Assembly: GCF_000189635.1 (NCBI RefSeq)
Contig: NW_002476358.1
Location: forward strand, 262,616 to 326,615
Source of the DNA: Tetrahymena thermophila SB210
Taxonomy: Eukaryota > Ciliophora > Oligohymenophorea > Hymenostomatida > Tetrahymenidae
Direction: 5' to 3'
DNA: 64,000 bases
Below, in pieces: positions 38,695-50,624 of the stretch. The notes beneath the pieces were generated by a model. That model had not been told where the DNA came from and made no database searches. It was given only the letters and a program-made list of their open reading frames with translations. The number at the start of each line of letters is the position of its first letter. Position 1 is the first letter of the stretch. The position numbers and the translations under genes were made by a program.

Positions 38695-41139
38695 TTTACA
38701 ATATAAATTGTATGAATCTTTATTTTTTTTAATTACAAATTAATTATTTTTAATTTGTGAATTAGAAATTTTTTTTTTAAAATCCTATTTTTTATGCCAA
38801 AAATATCTTTTTTGAATGTCAAACTTACTATTTAATTTATTTATGAATGTAAGAAATCTTTGATTGGATCATATAGGTCTACTATTGTAAATTATCTATT
38901 ACTTTTGTATGTGGGAAAAAAGTTGTTATTACAACCACAAAACTGAATTTTTTCTGTTTTTAATTAAATAATGTAAATAAACAATATGAATAAATCCATA
39001 AATTACTCAGCCTCGTCATATCAAATTTCACACACCACACTACTTCATTAAGTAATCTTCTTATCAGAAAATTTATTTTTCCTATTCTAATAAAAATTTA
39101 AGTTAATATGTCTTGAATAAAGTAAACAAAATACACCTAAAATATAAGATAACCTTCTCTCAAGCAAAAAATATTTATATTAACATTAACATTTTAATTT
39201 CAAAAACATGGTTGAACATTTATTGTATTCTTATTTTCTAATATCTTTCTTTCATTTAAATCTATAATTAATTTAAATATCAACTTATTTTTACAGAGCG
39301 TATTAATATTTTTTTGGTTTATTTCTTTTACTAATTTTTAATTTTGATGTAATTAATTATTTTTTGATATAAGAAAAAAGCACTTTAAAATCAGAAATTT
39401 GTAACTAAGACATTAAATTGATCAGATTCATAAATCTATCATATTTTTTATTTTCTAAAACAAATAAAAATAATAAAGTACCTAATAGATTGTTATTTAT
39501 TTATTACTACAATTTTAATTTAATTCTATTATTTTGCAAAAATTATGTAAATAAAATAATAAACTTCATAAACTTTTGATAAGAATTTTTTAGATTTGAC
39601 AAGAAAAAACTAAGTAGATTAAAAAACTCCTCATTTATTAATAAAAGTATTATTCTCTCACTTTATTGTAAAATTAATCTAATTATATAATTTATATTTA
39701 GCAAATAAATGTAAATTAAAGAAAATGTAATAAAGAATATTTTTCAATTTTTATTATTTATTCTCCATTTAATTTTTGATAATTTATTTATTTTCAGAAA
39801 TCACTAAGAGTAAATAATGTATTGAAACTAGCAGCAAATAATTAAGGAGATTAAATAATTAATAAAAGGATTATTCTCACATTTTAATGTAAAATTAAGC
39901 TAATTTTTTAAATTGGTTTAATAAATAAGTTAAAAATAACATATAGCGTATAAAACAATATTTTTTGATTCTTATTATGATTTATAAAATTCTTACACTG
40001 TATCACCTTACTGTAATAAAACTAGCTATTTTTCGAACAGGTATTATCCACTATTTAAACAAATTTGATTTTTTTAAAATAAATAAAATATTTTTTTAAA
40101 ATTAATATTTATGGAACTAGAATATTTTAAATTCTAAATTTTATTGCCTTTTTTATAAATACTCAAGCTGATTTAGGATAAAAGTATAAAAAACTTAACG
40201 AAAGTGTACAGTATTAATTTGGAAAGATATATTTTATTTCTGATTGTTTAGATTGATTAGATGGACTTTTCTTTATCCATTCCATATCAAAAAGTGATAT
40301 CTTTTGAGTCTTATTTAAAAATAAATTTGTTCTTTTTAATACAATAAATCAATAAATCTAAATATGCTTTTAAAATAATATATTTATATTCAAAATTAAA
40401 CATTTAATAATTATAGAAGAATTTATTTGTATTTACTATATTTATCAACAATTTTTATATTCTTATACTTTTAAAATTCTATCAGATTGATTAGATTGGT
40501 TAGATGGGCTGATCTTAATCCATTCCATCTAAAAATAACTAAGTGATATTTTTTGAGTCTTTTTAAAAAATAAATTTGTCCTTTTTAATATAATAAATCA
40601 ATAAATCTAAATATACTTTTAAAATAGTATATTTTTATTCGAAATTAAATATTTAATAAATTTAGATGAATTTATTTTTATTTACTATTTTTATCAACAT
40701 TTTTATCTTCTTATATTTTTAAATTCAAGATATTACTCTCACTAGTATATCAATAATTAACAATGATTATTTAAAGATACAAAATTAAAAATTAGAAATT
40801 TTTTATGTAATGATATTTTATTTCTAAAATAATATTTTTGAAAAATGTTAATACAAATTAATTTATTTATTTCTTTTTAATATTTTTAAACTATAAAATT
40901 TATGAAATAAATTTTGCAATAATTAATTACTTTTTAATTCAGAAAAGATTAAAAATTTTATAACTAACTCTAAAACTTTTGAACAATTTTAACAAAATTT
41001 ATTTTTTTAAAATAACTCTTAAAGTGATATACTTATTTAATTAATAGCAAATAATATATGCTTATTCATAAAATAGTTTATTTAAACATAATACAGTAAT
41101 TTTTTAATTTTCAAATAATATTTATAGATGCTTGTTAAT
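38695..41139. other. A/T-rich intergenic region with a tandem repeat
   Basis: About 2.4 kb between the exchanger promoter and the 3' end of the Rpn9 gene. It carries the two-copy repeat at 40242-40735; otherwise I see no gene or RNA. Confidence 0.5.
40242..40735. repeat. Two-copy tandem repeat, unit about 243 bp
   Basis: Copies at about 40242-40484 and 40485-40735 share gattgattag...tagatgg, ccattccat, gtgatat...ttttgagtct, aataaatcaataaatctaaa and tatttactat...tttatcaaca in the same order. Many single-base differences mean the duplication is not very recent. There is no coding capacity. Confidence 0.8.
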
Positions 41140-42851
41140 TCAATAAAGAGGTACTGGTTCTTATTCTACTAATTAAATTAAATTTCTAAGACTATTAGTC
41201 CATTCATCGAATTTATTTTTCATAATTTATATTCTTGAGTTATCTAAGATTCTAGGAATCATCCAACTTATTGTTACGTTGCCTTAAACCTGTTAACAAA
41301 TTAATAATAAATAAAGAAATAATGAATGAGTTTGCTTTAAAAATTTATTTAAATTTACCTAATTTATAGATCCTTTAACTAATCCTAAAGCCATACTTCT
41401 CATAAGCAAATATTCGATTTCGTTGACTGGTTATTTAGTTCTTTCAGCTACTTTCTAGAAGGATATGGTTCTATCATTTTTAGGTAAATTAAATACCAAA
41501 TCAAGGAAGGCCATAATTCTAATTTTTTCTTCTAATAATTTTTGATTGCTAACTAATAAGGCCTATTTATTTAACAGTTATTTGATACATGTTTATCAAA
41601 AAAGAATTTACAATAAATAATTAATTAATTACATTTTATTTAATTTATGCATCAAAAGATTTAAGATCTTAGTAATACTTATCCACGTTTCCACTATTAA
41701 AAGTTTCAATCAAAGTGTACAACCATGAGTAAGTAGTGTTTTGAAGAGATTTAACAACACTTTGTTGAAGCTATATAAAATATTTAAATTAACTTTTTAA
41801 CTAGCTGTTTTTGCTTAAAATTTTATTAATTTATTACAAGTTCACTGAAATTGTAGATCTTAGGTGAGACTAAAATAGCTATAGCCATCTTAAGAGAGAT
41901 ATCTTGTTAATAGCTAATAGGAATATCCTTTTATTAAATAAAGATTAACCATAGAATATTTTGAAACAATATATTTTACTTAAGGTTGGGTGTAAGCAAG
42001 GAATTAAAGAGCATTTAAATATAAAAGTTCATAATTTTTCTTTTGGGAATAGAACTCGTAGCTAACTCTATATAAGAAGGAATAAGCAAGAGGTTCAATT
42101 ACTTGTTGCTTTTCAATTTTTTCTTTTAATTCAGTCAACTCAATATCATTTTATTCACTGTGCTTATCATCTAATCTGTAACTAATCTATTTTTTATAGA
42201 AAATATTTATAAGTTACATTAAATGCTGATAGTGAATTATTATAGCTAAGTATGTGTTAATGTATTACTTGTTGCAATTAGATTATATATCTGGCATTAT
42301 CTTCTGAGAAATTAGATCTAGCTTATTCTAAGAAATTAAACTTCTCTTCATTAGCTTTATTTTTAAAAAGATAGTAAATAATTATAATTTTCATTGAATA
42401 TTTTATTTAAAGTAATATATTTTACTGTCAAATGCATTAGCTACGAATGTCAAGAATCTAGCTAACAAAAGTTAATCAAGCTTATTAATGAATTTTTTGA
42501 CAAAGCCATCATATAATTTTAATAAGGCTTTTCTCTCCTAAAGGACATTTTCATCTTGCAACAAAATATTCAAATTTAAGGTAATTTCATGCCACAATCT
42601 ATAATTAAATATTATAAAATGCTTAATATACAAATACTGTGCAATAATAACTAATATTCGAAATATTATGTTGATGATTTCTTTGAGATTGGAATAGAAA
42701 TCATTTATCACTTTATTATTTACTAAGTAATCTAATAGTGACTTAATAAAATAAATATGTACTTTTAAGTATATAACAAGGCTAGCTATTCTAAAATTGT
42801 TTATTGTTGAGGGAATTGAGCTTATAATTATTACAAAAGATCTGAATCCAT
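41140..42851 (-). CDS. RPN9: 26S proteasome lid subunit Rpn9 (PSMD13)
   Basis: A non-catalytic PCI-domain subunit of the proteasome 19S lid, acting in cytosol and nucleus. About 405 residues. Exons (minus): 42835-42851, 42638-42790, 42426-42598, 42269-42354, 41980-42186, 41838-41927, 41770-41633, 41562-41359 and 41289-41140, all in phase. Family landmarks are LWHEITLNL near the N terminus, EPLAYSFLYRVSYEFYSQKK, NYELLYLNALQFLAYT, the PCI winged-helix segment FQKVAERTKQPVNEIEYLLM followed by ALGLVKGSI, and the C-terminal helix ISWMIPRILDNSRIQIMKNK. The last block aligns with human PSMD13 VHMTWVQPRVLDLQQI. The first two exons are less certain, because N-terminal Rpn9 sequence is variable and the second intron would be only 39 bp. 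TGA is at 41140-41142. Confidence 0.9.
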
Positions 42852-42945
42852 ATTATTTAACTTCGCTTTTTTTTCTATCTGTATCTATAAATATATTTCT
42901 TTATTTATTTTTGCGTTTCTTGAATTATTTTAAAAATAATGATAT

Positions 42946-43194
42946 TCAATTATTATTTCTTAGCAATATCTTTTATTTATTTATTTATTTATTGTTTCTT
43001 TTCTTCTTAATTTAAAATCTTCTCTCTAATGTGTTACAAGCAATTTAAAACAAAATCAATATCTTCTATGATCTTAATGCAAACCTTTAAAGATTAATTA
43101 TGTTATCTGGCGATTCTTAATATTCTTCTTGAAACTCATATTAAGGATTTTGCTTTATTTTATTAACATCAGATTCTGCTCTTCCAAATATCAT
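42946..43194 (-). CDS. Short ORF upstream of Rpn9, doubtful
   Basis: 82 codons starting MIFGRAESDVNKIKQNPQYE and ending at TGA 42946-42948. The first 38 residues look protein-like (FQEEYQESPDNII); the rest is Lys/Asn/Gln-rich. Another frame of the same strand here is also open (contains EDIDFVLNCLQHIREKIL). It could be an upstream ORF in the Rpn9 leader, a small gene with unplaced introns, or chance. Confidence 0.25.
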
Positions 43195-45803
43195 AGATAA
43201 TCATTTATATCTTATTTTGATTAATATTCATTTAATAACTTTCTTAATCAATCCTTTAAAATACCTAAAAAATTTATTAGTAATAAATCCCAAGCTCAAT
43301 AAATTTTCATATAAAAAATAAATTAAAAAAATTAATATTAAAAATAATCAAAATGAGAAAGCAAAAAAAATCAGCAGTTAATTTTTAAATCTTGGAAGGC
43401 ATAAACTAATTATATCATGAGCAAAAAAAAATGATATAATTTAAGCGCAAATATCTAACTATAGATAGATGCAGTTTGTTTCTGTTGAAATCTTTCATAC
43501 TTTGGATTTCATTAGTTTATGTCTATAATGCTCATAGTTTTTATAAACCATCGCTGATCTATTTGTTTTATCATTTTATACTTCTTTCACTTAGAAATTC
43601 CTAGAAAAATAAATTTTATTTCTAGAGGATAAATCAAAACAGCCAATTTCTATTCCTAAAAAAATAAAATAAATGAAATTATTTCTTAAAAATCTAATCA
43701 TTTCTTAAAAAATTAACTAAAAAATAAGACCTCTATGAAAACTTTGAAAAAAAGTTAAATATCTCTTTAATCTTTCTAAAAAAATCTTTGAATCTTAAAT
43801 AATTTTAACTGAAAACTTGATTAAGAGAATATTAACTGAAAAAAAAAAACTAATTATTAAATCTTAAAATAAATTAAAAATTAAAGTAATAAAGACAGAA
43901 AGCACCAAATTGATTAAAACATAAATTAAAACTAAAAAGAAAAAAAAAAGAAAAATATAATTCACAAAGTAAAAAAGATGATAATTAATTTAATAATTTC
44001 AAATAAAATAAATTAATATTTTTATATTAAATAAGAAGTTTTAAATTTTCAAATAGACTATTTTTTATATTTTCTAAATTTAGCGAAAAGATTTTTTTAT
44101 TTATTTTTAAATATTACTAAATTTATATATCATTGCTTTTTTTCTTAGGAAATCAGTTAAAAAAGAAAATGATGCACAAAAAAAAGATATTTGAAGTTAT
44201 TTTTTTTTATTTATAAGTTCATAATTGATTATTAAATATTTATTTTTTTATGATATAATAATTTTAAATGATTAAAATAATTCATATAAAAAGATTTAAA
44301 TAATTTTATTATAATTAAAGACATAAAATTAGAGATATATTTTAGAACTCAATATTCACCAAAGAAAATTTAATATTAGATTAATCCTTAAAATTATAAC
44401 AATTTTTTTGGTAATTTCTATACCAACAACAATACATTTATTTAATTTACTTTAATTAAATTCTATTTTAATTATTATAAAATTAATCACTTACTTTAAC
44501 TTTTTTTTCTAACTTGTTTTAGATTTAAAATTCTAAAAAATAAATAATTTTTGGAAATTTTTTAAATTTATTTATTAACAATATTGTTTTCTGAAAAATG
44601 GATTTTAATTTTTATTGATTTTCTTAATAAAAGATTTTAAATAGAAATGTATTTTTTATAATTAAATATTTGAATTGTTTTTACAAAAATCTAAAGAAAT
44701 AAGTATAAAAAAAATAATTTTATAAACTTTTATTAAACTAATACAAAAAAATAGCTTTAAAACGCCTTTTTTAATAATTTTATTATATAAACAAATTCTG
44801 AGTTATTTTATTGAATTTTAAGGTTAATATGTTTCTATATTGAATATAAATAATAAATTTAATTCCAAATATTTTTTAATTATTAGGTTTGTATGCCAAT
44901 TTTTATAATTTTAAAATAAATTTAAAGCAATCTTATTAACAATTAAACTCAATACTTTGAAAATATAATAATAGATAAATAAAATTTGTTTTGTCTAATT
45001 AAGAATTTATTTACTTAAAATGAAAAAAATTATGAAAGAAATTAATTAATAAATTTGAATTATCCCAAATTATGTTTCTTATTTTTTCAGTTAAAAAAAC
45101 ACTAATAATTTCACTCACTTAAGATTAAGAAAATAGAAACTTATAAAATCAAAATATTAAGAAAACTAGACTAAGATATTGTAAAATTAAATGATAAACT
45201 TTTCTAGCTCATTAATGATAAATTAGATTTTTGTTTTTAACAAATCAATATTAAATTAAATTAGTTTATTTAAAATCTAAGTATGAAAATAAACAACTTA
45301 CTTTATATTTAGCCTATTTAATCATTTTATAATGTAATTTTTTTTAACATTCTCAATTTAATTTTTTATGTAACTAGTTTTTTTGACAATTTGTGTATAA
45401 AGGCATATTTAGCTATTCACCTTATTTTAGAGTTTTTTACAAATAATTAAAAACTTTTTCATGTATTAATAATAACTTTTACAAAATTAAAAGAAAATTT
45501 GGGTATTTTATTTGGTTTTATATTGTAAATTGCTTTTCAGTATTTATTTAGAGTACTTTATTTAAAAATAATTTTTAGTTTATTTATAAAACATCCATGC
45601 ATCAGATGATAAGTTGGGTTAGAATTATTTATTAGAATTCATATTATTATAAAAATATCCATATGTATTAATAATAATCTGATAAAGAAACTTCTAAGAT
45701 TTTAATTAAAAAAATTACAACAATATTGAATTTATTAATACTATTCAAATTATAAAATATTTTTTTATTTAAATAGAGAGTATAAGACCATTTATTGCTA
45801 ATG

Positions 45804-45856
45804 CTGGAATTAAAATATGATGAACTGGATATCATTATATTTTAATTCCTAGATTA
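45804..45856. repeat. Palindromic element, copy 1
   Basis: The arm ggaattaaaatat at about 45806-45818 and its exact reverse complement atattttaattcc at about 45837-45849 flank an 18-nt loop. It is followed by tagatta. It is related to the element at 46281-46326. Confidence 0.6.
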
Positions 45857-46280
45857 TCTTTCAAAATAATAAAAAATATTTATAAAAGTAATTGCAAAAA
45901 AAAATATAATCACTAAAATTCTTAAATTAAGAAAAATACATCAATGTTAATTTCATTATGCATTAATAAATTATATTTTTCTTTTAAGTCATAAAAGCAG
46001 AATTTAATGCTTTTTTAAATAATTTAAATTGTAAAATAATTTATTTTTTTATTTATAAAAATAATAAATTTAATAAAATGTTAAATAATATAGAATGACC
46101 TTTCATATCCATGAATCAAACCCCCCAAAAAATTAAAAAAATTATCGAATATTGTATTTGAAAGCTTTTAACACTATTTATATATTATATACAATTTATG
46201 AGTTTTATTGAATAGTGATTTTACTTGCTTTTTCATAAATATTTTAATTTATTTTTTTCATTTTAAATAAAACATAATCA

Positions 46281-46326
46281 AGGTATTAAAATATAATGCT
46301 ATCAATTTTATCATATTTTAATACCT
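46281..46326. repeat. Palindromic element, copy 2
   Basis: The arm aggtattaaaatat and its exact reverse complement atattttaatacct flank an A/T loop and are followed by ggatta. The arm differs from copy 1 at one or two bases, with compensating changes in the other arm, so the hairpin is kept. Confidence 0.6.
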
Positions 46327-46639
46327 GGATTAGCAATTTAATACGAAAATAAAAGTTTTAATTAATAAATTTATTATAAAATCATAATGTTAATTATCAT
46401 TTTATGAATTTTTTATTACTTACTTATCTATTTACTTAAATATTTAAAATAATTTTTTTTGTATCTAGTTTCAAAAATAAAAATTTTGCTCATTATAATA
46501 TTATTATGAAATATTAATCTGACCTTTTTTTTTATGCATTTTTTATTATATTTATTAATTTTTGCGCCAACTTAAATATATAAATAAATTTATCAATAAA
46601 AATTAATGTTAATAAATAAAAGAAAGTTTTAGCTGTTAG

Positions 46640-47150
46640 TCATAATTAATTTTAATAAAATAAAAGTAAAAATTGCCACAAAAAAAAGGCAAATGGAAAT
46701 TTACAAAATTCATGAGAAGAAAGGATATTAAACTAAAATGACCAAGTTTTTAATCTATTATAGATTCCAGGTTTATATACGATTTACAGCAAGTTTTTAA
46801 AGCAAATGCTCTTATATTAAAACAAAGACATAAGGATAAATATGATCAAAGTAGACCAGTACACGTTAAAAACTAGTCAAATAAATTATCCAACATTTTA
46901 GTTATTAGCTTATTTTTCACATGAATATCAAGTGATACAATCAATTACTCATAAAATTATTATATTAAACCAAAAAATTCTTTTCTCCAAACCTTATTAT
47001 TTTTCATAAATTTAGAATTTTATTTTAGCATTGAGCAATTAGAGATAGTATAGTTTAGTTTCTTGAGCTTCTTATTCCACCTCTCTATTCCAAATATATG
47101 TTAAGGGCGTTATTAATTAATATTATAAAACAAACACAATTTCTTTCAAA
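46640..47150 (+). pseudogene. Coding-like fragments, possible decayed or unresolved gene
   Basis: One frame reads LPQKKGKWKFTKFMRRKDIK, meets a TGA near 46739, and continues in the same frame as SIIDSRFIYDLQQVFKANAL and ILKQRHKDKYDQSRPVHVKN. A separate stretch near 47035-47130 reads RDSIVQFLELLIPPLYSKYM. The peptides are far from random, but no set of canonical introns joins them. I favour a relic; an unrecognised gene is possible. The family is unknown. Confidence 0.28.
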
Positions 47151-47854
47151 ATTACAACAATAAATAATGGCAGATAAAATTTTAAAATGGCAATAATCCT
47201 TTCCTCTTTTTTATTAAATAAAATAAACAAAAAAATCAGTTAAAAATAAATAAAACACAAACAAATAAATAAATACGTTAATAATAAATAAATAAATAAT
47301 TAGAATATATAAAAAAACAAAATAAAGAAAACATAAATTAATTAAGAAAAACTGCAAATCAGTTAACTAAATAAATAATGATAATAACAAAAAACTAAAA
47401 AATAAATAAAAGAATTAAAAACCAAAGCGAAATCAAATATTCATTTTTACAAACAGTTTAAATATAATAATGCGCTTCATCAATAATTAATTAATTTTTA
47501 TGATAAATAATAAATAAATAAGTATTTCATTTTGATATTTTCAATTTTATTTCCTAATATTAGTTTCTATTGTGAAAACTTTCAATTAATATTTATGAAA
47601 TCCTAATAAATATTAAACATAATATTTTTTTATAAAGTGTTTTCGCAAAGTGAGTTTTTTATATTTAATTCATGCATACTTGCGGCTTGGATATAATATT
47701 ATTTTACAAAAGATAATAAAAAATATCTTAAATTGTTAATATTACTCATTTTATTTATTAACTTATCGTTTCATATTCATGAAAATATAATTTTCAATAT
47801 TATATATAAACACAGATAAACTGTAATTGAGATGCTTTAAAAGCTTATTCATAT

Positions 47855-48258
47855 ATAAATGTTTAGATTAACAGAAAATAATTTTAAAATTAGATTTATT
47901 ATTATTTAATTTAAGAAATATTATTTTTATTCAATTTATTTTAACAACTATTTGAAATTAGATAAACTTTTTTATTATAAATTAAAGTTATTTTGGTTTT
48001 TATTTAATGTTATAAAACTAACTACTTATTTTACTTAATAAATTTATTTATTATTCACGTATAAATGTTTAGATTAATAGAAAATAATTTTAAAATTAGA
48101 TTTATTATTATTTAATTTAAGAAATATTATTTTTATTCAATTTATTTTAACAACTATTTGAAATTAGATAAACTTTTTTATTATAAATTAAAGTTATTTT
48201 GGTTTTTATTTAATGTTATAAAACTAACTACTTATTTTACTTAATAAATTTATTTATT
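47855..48258. repeat. Near-identical tandem duplication, unit 206 bp
   Basis: Copies at about 47855-48060 and 48061-48258 are identical over nearly 200 bp except for one C/T difference (gattaacag versus gattaatag). It lies just downstream of the TPR gene's stop codon. Such similarity in non-coding A/T sequence indicates a recent duplication, or an assembly duplication. Confidence 0.9.
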
Positions 48259-48291
48259 TGATTTATGAAATAAAATGTAATTTAATATTTT

Positions 48292-49755
48292 TCAAAAGCG
48301 TTCTGCAATATTTTTTAAATTTATAAGTCTTATTTGGAGATAATGTTGGATTTCTTCATGCGACTTTAAATTATATTTATCCTAGTTATACTTTAAATAT
48401 TAATTAAATTCATGAAGGGTTATTAGTTTTTTTAATCTGTTTATATTTTTTCTACTTATAAGCTAAATGGATTATTCATACAACTCTATTGCTTTTGCAT
48501 TCTATTTAAGATGTGAGTAGGAATGAGCAAGCAAAATTTAACATTATAGCATATATTAATTAGATTTTTCTTAGTTTATATTGAGATTTTCTATTGCTTT
48601 TTCATATTCATTACAATAGTAATGAGCTCTTCCTAACATATAATAGTATTGAGGTTCTTATTAATTTGAAATGTTTATAGCAGACTAAAACAATTGTAAA
48701 GCTCTTTCTTTGCAACCTATTTATAAATATTCGTTTGCAATTAAGCAAAGGACATTATGGTCTGAAGGATTTCTTTCATAATACACTTAAAGAGTGTTTA
48801 AAGCTTCTTCATGTCTACCTAGGTATGAAAGTACTTTAGCCTGAGTAATTAAAATTTTTTGATCTTTATTATAAACTTTTTAAGCTAGGTAAGTTTTATC
48901 TAAAGCTTCTTTGGCCATATCTAAACTCAAAAGTAGCTCTGACCATTGAATATAAACTTAGGCTAACTCTTCATCATTACCTTCATTTATTTCAATTAAG
49001 TTATTCATTTATCTTTGCATACTTTCGTTATCTTGCATCTAGACAAATATTCTTGAAATCTCTATAAAGGCTTTTATTTCAACAGGATTGAGTTCAATGA
49101 TTGAATAAAGGATATTCAGCGCTGATTAATGCTATTCTAAATCAGAATAGATACCTATCATAGAATAAAGAACATCATAGTCTTAATCATCAATTTATTA
49201 GCATTACTCATAATAAGTTAGGGCTATCTCTAAGCAATCATCTTCCTCATATGCTATACCCAAATTATAAAGACCCACAAATTTCTATTCTACTATCCTA
49301 TCAGATAGCTCTTGATTTTTCTCAATCATCTGAAGTCCGTATTAAAGAGCTTTTATAGCTTCATTATATTATTTCATTTCTATTAAAAGACTACCTTTTT
49401 CGAGTATTAATTAGTGTGATTTTGGATATACAGAGAGACCTATATCCAAATAGCGCATAGCTAGTCTGTACTTCTTCTATAATTTGTAATTTTAAGCAAT
49501 ATATTCAAAATTAAGTTCAGAATAATTATTGTACTTAATTCCTCTTCTCAAAATATTATTTTGTTCAATAGGGCATTATACTAATTAACCCTTAACCCTC
49601 TCTAAAATATAATCATTTCTTTTTTCACCTACAGTAAGCTTCTACAAAACTTTGAAAAATTTATGACTTTTTTAATTTTAATTTGAATCTTTGAGTCCAT
49701 AAGCTTATTCGCTTGTAAAATCTATGTAGTCTTAAGCTACGTTAAACATAGACAT
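48292..49755 (-). CDS. Tetratricopeptide-repeat (TPR) protein
   Basis: A single-exon gene of 487 residues. Starting around residue 80, successive 34-residue helical repeats with TPR-type residues can be read: YRLAMRYLDIGLSVYPKS, YNEAIKALQYGLQMIE, LYNLGIAYEEDDCLEIALTY, SALNILYSIIELNPVEIKA, HEEALNTLQVYYERNPSDH, ERALQLFQSAINIS and YYMLGRAHYYCNEYEKAIEN. TPRs form a scaffold for protein-protein binding; nothing in the sequence tells the partner, and no other domain is evident. The C terminus (LKSHEEIQHYLQIRLINL) is also helical. ATG is at 49753-49755 and TGA at 48292-48294. It is divergent from the TRIM-like gene at 50625, with which it shares an 870-bp intergenic region. Confidence 0.87.
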
Positions 49756-50624
49756 ATTTTCACAATATTCACTAATTTATTATTGAATTAATAATTTAAA
49801 TAATTTGGCGCTAGATAGATAGTGTTTCAAATGAAAAAGATATATTTGATTTTAATTAGCAACTTTTTCTTTCTTAAGCAAACTTAATCGTTTAAACAGA
49901 TCTATCAATCTGTTCATATATCAATTAATCAATATATAGATATATCTATCTACTGATAACTACTCTAATTTTCAAAATGTTAAAAAATATTATTTGTAAT
50001 TGGCATATTTAGAGTAATCATATGCAGTTAATACATTTATTTTTATTAAATCAAATGCATAACTCAATTATAAATACAAAAGATAAATAAAAAAGGAGTA
50101 TTTATATTACTTAAAACAATATTTTATATCTTAATTTTTCCTAAATAAAATTTTTTGGAATTTAGAATAAGGAGAAACTTATTTATTTTAGTATGATTTC
50201 TTATAGATTAAATATGAATATTTTTTTAATTAGATAATGAATAAAATGATATATAACATAAGATTATAATTTAATTTTTTAAACTCTTGTTTACATTTTT
50301 AAGATAATCTTAAATAGAAAAGTTTAAGTTTTATTATTATATTTGGTGTATTAAGTAAAATATGAGAATTTTTATTTTGTTAAGCATAATATATTATTTT
50401 TGAACCATGTATTATTATCATACTAATATAATTCTTATTAAAGTTATTAGTAAAATTCAAAAACAAATACTGTATCAAAGTTATGATAATGAATTTTATT
50501 AGCTTATTTTTGATAAAAGAAACTTTATTAAATTGCATTAAAATCTTTCTATATCAATTTTATCTAATAATTTAATTATTTGCGTAATTAATAACCAATA
50601 AATATTAGTTTAAAGTATAATATA
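49756..50624. other. Shared upstream region of two divergent genes
   Basis: 870 bp of A/T-rich sequence that must carry the promoters of the TPR gene (-) and the TRIM-like gene (+). Short tatagatatatctatcta-type dyad sequence occurs near 49935-49955; I can assign no regulatory site. Confidence 0.5.

Larger units (their letters stand above)
43195..48291. other. Long A/T-rich intergenic region
   Basis: About 5.1 kb. It contains a pair of related palindromes (about 45804-45856 and 46281-46326), coding-like fragments at 46640-47150, A/T simple repeats (aaataaataa type, 47210-47420) and a 206-bp tandem duplication (47855-48258), all listed separately. I saw no tRNA or other complete gene. Confidence 0.5.

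Noticed and set aside
42797-43015. Plus-strand hydrophobic ORF that looks like a small membrane protein
   Set aside because: It is antisense to the Rpn9 5' exons and leader; hydrophobic Phe/Leu/Ile runs are what antisense A/T-rich coding sequence gives.
43501-43551. Possible first exon MVYKNYEHYRHKLMKSK on the minus strand
   Set aside because: It has a good donor-like end (GTATGA), but no downstream exon could be found that forms a protein.
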